Shown piece by piece: positions 37,649-42,944 of a stretch of 42,944 nucleotides of DNA. How positions within the stretch are numbered: position 1 is the stretch's first letter; every line of letters starts with the position of its first letter. Position numbers and translations under genes: made by a program. The stretch is from Chloroflexota bacterium (lineage in GTDB: Bacteria; Chloroflexota; Chloroflexia; Chloroflexales; Roseiflexaceae), in contig JAGWYG010000022.1 in assembly GCA_018969485.1 (NCBI GenBank), forward strand, positions 1 through 42,944. Direction: 5' to 3'. Under the pieces are notes generated by a model. It saw only the letters and a program-made list of their open reading frames with translations, had not been told where the DNA came from and ran no database searches.

Positions 37649-38899
37649 ATGCTGCGCATTGGAATCATCGGCTGTGGCCGCATCCTGAATGCACACCTGC
37701 AGGGATACATGCGGCTCCGCGAGTTGGGGATCGACACCTTCCGCATCACCGCGCTGTGCGCGCGCCAGGAATCCGACGCGCTGATGTTCCGTCGGCGCGG
37801 CGCCGGCCCGCCGCCACGCCCGCCGGTGCTCGATCCGGCGACCGGCGACCCGCTGGCTGCGCCGCACACCTATCTGAGCGACTTCCAGGACGATGTCGAC
37901 GTGGCGGTCTATACCGACTACCGCGAACTGATCGCCAGCGGCACCGTCGATGCCATCAATGATCTGACCACGCTGGCGCTGCACCATCAGATCGCGGCCC
38001 TGGCGATCGATGCCGGCCTGCATCTGCTGACCCAGAAGCCGCTGGCGGTGTCGGTGCGCGCCGCGCGGCAGATGGTCGACGCGGCCGCCGCCCGCGGCGT
38101 GACGCTCGGCGTGTTCGAGAATGTCCGCCAGATCCGGTTGGTGCGGGCGATGGCCTGGGCGGTGCGCCACGGCCTGATCGGCGAACCGCAGGTCGCGGTG
38201 ATGGGATCGCTCGGCGGCCTGTGGTCGCCCGACCGCGTGGTGGCCGACACGCCATGGCGCCACCGCAAGTTGCTGGGCGGCGGCGGCGGGAGCATCGACA
38301 TCGGCGTGCACCAGATGCACTGGCAGCGCTATGTCGTCGGCGAGATCGCCGCCGTGAGCGCGGTGGCGCGTACGCTGGTGCCCGAACGCCGGCGGCGCGA
38401 CGCCGATGGTGCGGTGATCGAACGGGTGAGCGCCGAGGTCGATGACACCTATCTGGCGACGCTGCGCTTTGCGCGCGGCACCATCGGCCAACTGTGGTGG
38501 TCGTGGGCGCTCGGCCAGGACGCGCTCGGCATCGAGGGGGCGCCGGCGGTGTTGGGCAGCGCCGGTGCCATTCGCGGCGGCGAACTGCTGACGGCCGACG
38601 GTGTGCGCCGGCCGCTGCTCGAGGTGTTCGACGAAGGCCTCACCCCCGACGAGCGCGAGGCGATGTTCCCGCTGGGCCTGAGCGATCCCTGCGCCATCCA
38701 GAACCTGGACTGGCTGCGGGCGATCGCCGCCGGCGGCGACCCCGAGACGAGTGGCCGCGAGGGGCTGCGCGATCTGGCGTGTGCCTTTGCCATCCTCGAG
38801 TCGTCGCTGGCCCGCCGCGAGGTGACTGTCGACGAGGTGCTGTCGGGCGCGGTGGACGGGTACCAGCGCGAGATTGACGAGCACTACGGTCTGGTGTGA
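37649..38899 (+). CDS. Gfo/Idh/MocA-family oxidoreductase, second copy
   Basis: A 416-residue member of the same oxidoreductase family as the gene at 33420, but longer and clearly different. Visible are GIIGCGRILNAHLQGYM at the N-terminus, LLTQKPLAV (the EKP position has QKP) and GGGGGSIDIGVHQMH. The change of Glu to Gln in EKP occurs in some family subgroups. Extra sequence near residues 48-75 is proline-rich (PPPRPPVLDPATGDP). GAGGAGG precedes ATG 37649. Sitting between GH20 and MurQ, it probably works on an amino-sugar-derived product (inference). Confidence 0.85.
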   Translation: MLRIGIIGCGRILNAHLQGYMRLRELGIDTFRITALCARQESDALMFRRRGAGPPPRPPVLDPATGDPLAAPHTYLSDFQDDVDVAVYTDYRELIASGTVDAINDLTTLALHHQIAALAIDAGLHLLTQKPLAVSVRAARQMVDAAAARGVTLGVFENVRQIRLVRAMAWAVRHGLIGEPQVAVMGSLGGLWSPDRVVADTPWRHRKLLGGGGGSIDIGVHQMHWQRYVVGEIAAVSAVARTLVPERRRRDADGAVIERVSAEVDDTYLATLRFARGTIGQLWWSWALGQDALGIEGAPAVLGSAGAIRGGELLTADGVRRPLLEVFDEGLTPDEREAMFPLGLSDPCAIQNLDWLRAIAAGGDPETSGREGLRDLACAFAILESSLARREVTVDEVLSGAVDGYQREIDEHYGLV

Positions 38900-38926
38900 G
38901 CGTTGGCGCGCCGCGGGAGGATCGTG

Positions 38927-39778
38927 ATGACGGCACTGGATGGGCTGTCGGCCGAGGAGCTTGTGGCGCGCATCCTTGCGGCCGACGCCGCGGTGCCGGC
39001 GCTGGTGGCCGCCGAGCAGGCGCGCATCGCGGCGCTGGCCGAGGCGGCGGCGTGGCGCATCCGGCGTGGTGGCCGTGTGCGCTACGTCGGCGCCGGGACC
39101 TCGGGGCGGCTGGCGGCGCTCGATGCCGCCGAGATTCCACCGACGTTCGGCGTCGCGGCATCCCTGGTGAGCGCCGCGCTGGCGGGCGGCGCCGCGGCGT
39201 TCCATGCGGCGCGCGAGGGCGCCGAGGACGATGCCGCGCAGGGCGCCACCGACCTGCGCCAGTGGCAGGTGACGCCGGCGGATCTGGTGATCGGCATCGC
39301 CGCCAGCGGTACCACGCCGTATGTGCTCGGCGCCCTGGCCGAGGCGCGCCGCGTCGGTGCGCTGGTGGCGGCGATCACGACCAGCCGCGATACGCCGCTC
39401 GAGCGCCTCGCCGATCTGGCGATCGTCGTGCCGGTCGGCGACGAGGTGCTGCGCGGCTCGACGCGGATGAAGGCTGGCACGGCACAGAAACTGGTGCTGC
39501 ACAGCTTCAGCACCACGCTGTTTGTGCTGCTCGGCCATGTGTTCGGTGATGTCATGATCGATGTCCAGCCGACCAACCACAAACTGCGCGCCCGCGCCCG
39601 CGAGATCGTGGCGACCATCGCCGGCGTCGGGGCGGCGACGGCCGAGGCGGCGCTGCTGGCGGCCGGCATGCGCATCCGGCCGGCGGTGCTGATGGCACGC
39701 GACGGCATCGATTGCGCTGCTGCCGAGGAGCGGCTGCGGCGGACCGACGGCGATCTGCGACGGGCACTGGAGACCTGA
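38927..39778 (+). CDS. murQ: N-acetylmuramic acid 6-phosphate etherase (MurQ)
   Basis: A 283-residue SIS-domain enzyme that removes lactate from MurNAc-6-phosphate to give GlcNAc-6-phosphate. The sugar-binding and catalytic sequences are there: VGAGTSGRLAALDAAEIPPTFG, with the E69 position of the family's catalytic glutamate, AREGAEDDA, GIAASGTTPYVLGAL, and STRMKAGTAQKL. It lacks the usual N-terminal TE..N stretch, making it slightly short. GGGAGG six bases before ATG 38927 decides the start. It precedes anmK by one base. Confidence 0.93.
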   Translation: MTALDGLSAEELVARILAADAAVPALVAAEQARIAALAEAAAWRIRRGGRVRYVGAGTSGRLAALDAAEIPPTFGVAASLVSAALAGGAAAFHAAREGAEDDAAQGATDLRQWQVTPADLVIGIAASGTTPYVLGALAEARRVGALVAAITTSRDTPLERLADLAIVVPVGDEVLRGSTRMKAGTAQKLVLHSFSTTLFVLLGHVFGDVMIDVQPTNHKLRARAREIVATIAGVGAATAEAALLAAGMRIRPAVLMARDGIDCAAAEERLRRTDGDLRRALET

Positions 39779-39779
39779 G

Positions 39780-40982
39780 ATGCGCATCATCGGCCTGCTC
39801 TCGGGCACCAGCGTCGATGCGATCGATGCGGCGCTGGTGCATATGCACCAGCACGATGACGAGCTCGCGCTCACGATCGAGGCGTTCGCCAGCATGCCGT
39901 TTGAACCGGCGCTGCGCCAGCGCATCCAGGCGCTGATCGATCATGGCGGCGGCGGCGTCGCGGCGGTGTGCGAGCTCAACGTCGAGATCGGCGTCGCGTT
40001 TGCCGCAGCGGCCTGCGCGCTGATGCAGGCGCATCCCGCGCGGCCGGTCGATCTGATCGCCAGCCATGGCCAGACGGTCTACCACCAGGTGGCCGCCGGG
40101 CATACGCGGGCGACCTTGCAGCTTGGCGCGGCGGCCGAGATCGCCGAGCGCACCGGCGTCGCGACGGTGAGCGATGTTCGTAGCCGCGATGTGGCGGCGG
40201 GCGGCCAGGGGGCGCCGCTGGCGCCGTACCTCGATGCCCTGCTGTTCGGCTCGGCCCAGCACGATCGGGTGCTGCTGAACATCGGCGGCATCGCCAACGT
40301 CACCCTCATTCCCGCCGGTGCGCCCTGGTCGGCGCTGGCGTGCGATACGGGCCCGGGCAACGCGCTGATCGACGGCGCGATGATGCACATCAGCGCCGGC
40401 GCCGAGCGCTTCGACCGCGATGGCGCGCGGGCGGCGCGCGGCCGGATCGCCGGTGCGCTGCTCGCCGGCTGGCTGTCCGATCCGTACTTTGCCGCGGCCG
40501 CACCCAAGAGTACGGGCCGCGAGCGGTTTGGCCGGGCGTTTCTCGACGCGGCGCTGGCGCACGATCTGGCCGACGATGATCTGCTCGCGACGCTGACGGC
40601 ACTGAGCGCGCGCTCGATCGCGGCGATGATCCGGCGGCTGACGCCCGCCGCCGAGGTGATCGTGAGCGGCGGTGGCGCCCACAACCACACCCTGTGGCGC
40701 GGGCTGCATGCCGCGCTCGGCGCCGCATACCCGCTGCGGCCATCGCGCGCCTTCGGCCTCGCCGAAGACGCCAAGGAGGCCGTGCTGTTCGCTGTGCTCG
40801 GGCTGGCTCACGTGCAGCGCTGGCCGGCCAACCTGCCACGCTGCACCGGCGCCGGCAGCGGCGTGGTGCTCGGCAGCCTGACCCCCGGGCGCGATGGCGC
40901 CGTGCCCGTAGTTCACCCGCGCCCCGCGCCCCGCCGGGCGCGGCTGGTCATCGCTGAAGAGGAGGCGGAACACGATGCTTGA
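39780..40982 (+). CDS. anmK: Anhydro-N-acetylmuramic acid kinase (AnmK)
   Basis: A 400-residue enzyme that phosphorylates and opens 1,6-anhydro-MurNAc to MurNAc-6-phosphate, the substrate of MurQ. Motifs: GLLSGTSVDAIDAALV (usual form GTSMDGIDAALV), IASHGQTVYH, LLNIGGIANVTLI and CDTGPGNALID, with the catalytic Asp in DTGPGN. The exchange of MDG for VDA near the ATP site is a change from most members. It begins one base after murQ and overlaps the next gene by 8 bases, as expected of a joint recycling unit. Confidence 0.93.
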   Translation: MRIIGLLSGTSVDAIDAALVHMHQHDDELALTIEAFASMPFEPALRQRIQALIDHGGGGVAAVCELNVEIGVAFAAAACALMQAHPARPVDLIASHGQTVYHQVAAGHTRATLQLGAAAEIAERTGVATVSDVRSRDVAAGGQGAPLAPYLDALLFGSAQHDRVLLNIGGIANVTLIPAGAPWSALACDTGPGNALIDGAMMHISAGAERFDRDGARAARGRIAGALLAGWLSDPYFAAAAPKSTGRERFGRAFLDAALAHDLADDDLLATLTALSARSIAAMIRRLTPAAEVIVSGGGAHNHTLWRGLHAALGAAYPLRPSRAFGLAEDAKEAVLFAVLGLAHVQRWPANLPRCTGAGSGVVLGSLTPGRDGAVPVVHPRPAPRRARLVIAEEEAEHDA

Positions 40983-41919
40983 GTATGTTCTGGGGATCGA
41001 TGGCGGCGCCAGCAAGACGGTCGCCTTGCTCGCGACGCGCGACGGTCACGTCGTGGCGCGCGCGCAGGTCGGCGGCAGCAACAAGCAGGTCGCCGGCGTC
41101 GCCGCCACGCTGGCGACCCTCGACGCCGCGGTGGCGGCGGTGTTCGCCGAAGCACAGCTGTCGCCCGGCATGCTTGCCGCCGCCTGCCTCGGCCTCTCGG
41201 GCGTGGATCGCGCCGAGGACCTGGCGCTGATCTCCGGCTGGGCGCACGAGCGTCGTCTGGCGGCGACGCTCGACATCGCCAACGATGCCCGGCTGGTGAT
41301 CGCTGCCGGCACGCCGGCGGGCGTCGGCGTGGGCCTGATCTGCGGCACCGGCTCGATCGCATTCGGCGCGACGCCCGATGGCCGCGAGGCGCGTGCCGGC
41401 GGGTGGGGTTTTGCGCTGGGCGACGAAGGGAGCGGTTTCGACATCGCCCGCATGGCGCTGCGCGCCGCGACCGCCGCCGCCGATGGCCGGGGGCCGGCGA
41501 CGCTGCTGCTCGACGCGCTGCTCGAGCACTGGGAGCTGTCACAGGCGTCGGATCTGATCCCGCTGGTGTATCACCAGTACGAGCCGCGTCGCTTCATGGT
41601 CGAGATTCCGCCGCTGGTGAAGCGCTGCGCCGATGCAGGCGACCCGCTGGCGTGCGACGTCCTGCGGTGCGCCGGCGCCGAGCTGGCCCAGGCCGTCCTC
41701 GCAGTGGCGCGGGCGCTCGGCTTCGGCGACGGTGCCCCGCTCGCGCTGGCGGGCAGCGTCATCCGCCACACCCCCCAGTTGCAGCACGCGCTGGTCGCCG
41801 CGCTGCGCCAGCAGGGCTTTCTGGCCGAGCCGGTGCAACTGGTCGATGAGCCGGCGCGCGGGGCGGTGAATGTGGCCTGTCGCGCGGCAGGCCGGTGGGC
41901 GACTGCGCCCCGGCAGTGA
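40975..41919 (+). CDS. BadF/BcrA-type kinase, N-acetylglucosamine or MurNAc kinase-like
   Basis: A 314-residue actin-fold ATPase of the BadF/BadG/BcrA/D family. LGIDGGASKTVALL, the phosphate-loop CGTGSIAFG and GDEGSGFDIARMAL are typical of the GlcNAc/MurNAc kinase group (NagK/MurK-like). In this context, the enzyme would phosphorylate GlcNAc or MurNAc freed by the hexosaminidase, feeding it to MurQ or to GlcNAc-6-phosphate use. It overlaps anmK by 8 bases and is probably translated with it. Confidence 0.85.
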   Translation: MLEYVLGIDGGASKTVALLATRDGHVVARAQVGGSNKQVAGVAATLATLDAAVAAVFAEAQLSPGMLAAACLGLSGVDRAEDLALISGWAHERRLAATLDIANDARLVIAAGTPAGVGVGLICGTGSIAFGATPDGREARAGGWGFALGDEGSGFDIARMALRAATAAADGRGPATLLLDALLEHWELSQASDLIPLVYHQYEPRRFMVEIPPLVKRCADAGDPLACDVLRCAGAELAQAVLAVARALGFGDGAPLALAGSVIRHTPQLQHALVAALRQQGFLAEPVQLVDEPARGAVNVACRAAGRWATAPRQ

Positions 41920-41973
41920 AGCACCGCCGCCGGCGTCAGGCTGGCCGTGGGCTGTGAGTGCAGGAGCGACACG

Positions 41974-42894
41974 ATGCCAACCCCGCCAGCGGCTCGGCGC
42001 TGGGCGCCGTTCGCCGTCCTCGCGATCGCCGTGCTGGTCGTCTCGTCGGCGGCGATCATCATTCGCCTGCTGCAGCAGCCACCCTACGCGCTGCCCTCGG
42101 CGCTGATCGCGGCCGGGCGGCTGACGCTGGCGACGCTGCTGCTGCTGCCGCTGGTGCTGCTCCGCGAGCCCGACGGCTGGCGGCGCATCGGCCGGCGCGA
42201 TGTGGCGCTGGCTGCGGCATCGGGAGTGTTCCTCGCGGTGCACTTCGCCAGTTGGATCGCCTCGCTCGAGTACACCTCGGTGGCCTCGTCGGTGGCGCTG
42301 GTGACGACCAATCCGATCTGGGTGGCGCTGGCGGCGGCGCTGTTCCTGGGCGAACGGCCGGCGCGTGGCACGCTGATCGGCGTGGCGCTCACGGTCGCCG
42401 GCAGCCTGGTGATCATCGTCGGCGATCGGGGCAGCGGCGGCGGCGACAGCCTGCTCGGCAACGGGCTGGCGCTGCTCGGCGCCGCCTCGGTGTCGGGGTA
42501 CTTCCTGCTCGGGCGCGCGCTGCAGCGCCGGATCAGCACGCTCTGGTATGTCACGCTGGTGTACGGCGCGGCGGCGCTGGTGCTGCTCGCGATGTTTGCG
42601 TGGCAATCCGGCGCCCGGCTCGCTGCAGCGCCGGCGTTGATCGGCCCGGGTGCCGCGCTGCTGCTGCTGGCGCTGGCGGCCGGCCCACAGGTCATCGGCC
42701 ACACCGCCTTCAACTGGTCGCTCAAGCGCCTCTCGCCCACCTTCATCGCGCTCGCGCTGCTCGGCGAGCCGATCGGCTCGGCGGTGCTGGCCTACCTGGC
42801 GTTCGGCGAAGGGTTTCGCCCGCTGCAACTGCTCGGCTTCGTCGTGCTGCTCGGCGGCATCGTGGTCGCCGCACGCGACGAGGGCCGCACCTGA
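41974..42894 (+). CDS. EamA/DMT-family transporter
   Basis: A 306-residue membrane protein with about ten hydrophobic segments arranged as two EamA repeats, for example VFLAVHFASWIASLEYTSVA and SPTFIALALLGEPIGSAVLAYL, of the drug/metabolite transporter superfamily. Substrate cannot be assigned. AGGAG at 41962-41966 lies 7 bases before ATG 41974. It follows the kinase gene in the same direction after 54 bases and may belong to the amino-sugar cluster or be independent. Confidence 0.88.
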   Translation: MPTPPAARRWAPFAVLAIAVLVVSSAAIIIRLLQQPPYALPSALIAAGRLTLATLLLLPLVLLREPDGWRRIGRRDVALAAASGVFLAVHFASWIASLEYTSVASSVALVTTNPIWVALAAALFLGERPARGTLIGVALTVAGSLVIIVGDRGSGGGDSLLGNGLALLGAASVSGYFLLGRALQRRISTLWYVTLVYGAAALVLLAMFAWQSGARLAAAPALIGPGAALLLLALAAGPQVIGHTAFNWSLKRLSPTFIALALLGEPIGSAVLAYLAFGEGFRPLQLLGFVVLLGGIVVAARDEGRT

Positions 42895-42910
42895 GAAGCC
42901 GTCCCACGCT

Positions 42911-42944
42911 CGAAGGCACGAAGGGGCGGGAGACGGGAGGCGGG
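42911..42944 (+). repeat. Start of another cacgaag-type repeat at the window edge
   Basis: The last 34 bases hold cgaaggcacgaaggggcggg followed by agacgggaggcggg. The first part equals the left arm unit of the element at 12812 (acgaaggggcggga) and the second equals the reverse complement of the right arm's cccgtctccc segment. It begins 16 bases after the transporter stop codon and runs out of the window. Confidence 0.75.

Noticed and set aside
35624-39925. Long minus-strand frames (648 and 780 codons) opposite the GH20, Gfo/Idh and MurQ genes
   Set aside because: They have the composition of antisense translation in GC-rich DNA; the plus-strand genes are supported by motifs and start sites.

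Overview
The window is GC-rich DNA (about 70% by eye) with dense gene packing and ordinary bacterial start sites. A complete alternative complex III operon (actABCDEF), a minCDE operon and many membrane-linked glycosyltransferases point to a member of the Chloroflexota, most likely a filamentous Chloroflexia-type organism. That placement is an inference from gene content. There are no rRNA or tRNA genes, no CRISPR array and no recognisable transposase.

Layout. 1-6229 (+): the 3' part of an M3 oligoendopeptidase, a membrane-anchored clan-A glycoside hydrolase-like protein, an O-antigen ligase-type membrane protein, then panB and panC; from the hydrolase to panC the genes overlap or nearly touch. 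6230-10578 (mostly -): a two-gene membrane pair (first gene DUF5360/YvaD-like), a LacD-type aldolase, a PAP2-like membrane protein and a GT4 glycosyltransferase. 10858-12729 (+): dnaK with a strong terminator. 12812-13600: a small, GC-poor element holding a GxxExxY (PD-(D/E)XK-like) gene between arrays of a cacgaag-type repeat in opposite orientations. 13632-18065 (-): minC, minD, minE and a transketolase/AceE-like gene. 18222-20690 (-): a small membrane protein, an aminotransferase and iolB. 20811-23396 (+): a RmlD-like reductase and two GT2 glycosyltransferases behind a near-consensus promoter. 23397-23918: non-coding, with two families of tandem repeats. 23919-24308 (-): ssb. 24526-25359 (+): a xylose-isomerase-like TIM barrel protein, ending at a hairpin shared with the facing operon. 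25460-33045 (-): actA-actF. 33420-42894 (+): an amino-sugar and cell-wall recycling cluster (two Gfo/Idh/MocA oxidoreductases, MFS transporter, GH20 hexosaminidase, MurQ, AnmK, BadF-type kinase, DMT transporter). The window ends inside another copy of the cacgaag repeat.

How the genes work together. ActA-F would oxidise menaquinol and pass electrons to a periplasmic carrier; no terminal oxidase genes lie beside it. MinCDE places the division septum. The last cluster would import and break down GlcNAc/anhydro-MurNAc sugars: GH20 releases GlcNAc, AnmK and MurQ turn anhydro-MurNAc into GlcNAc-6-phosphate, and the BadF-type kinase phosphorylates free amino sugar. The most unusual structure is the GxxExxY element, because its repeat family reappears at the window edge and looks like a dispersed, possibly mobile unit.
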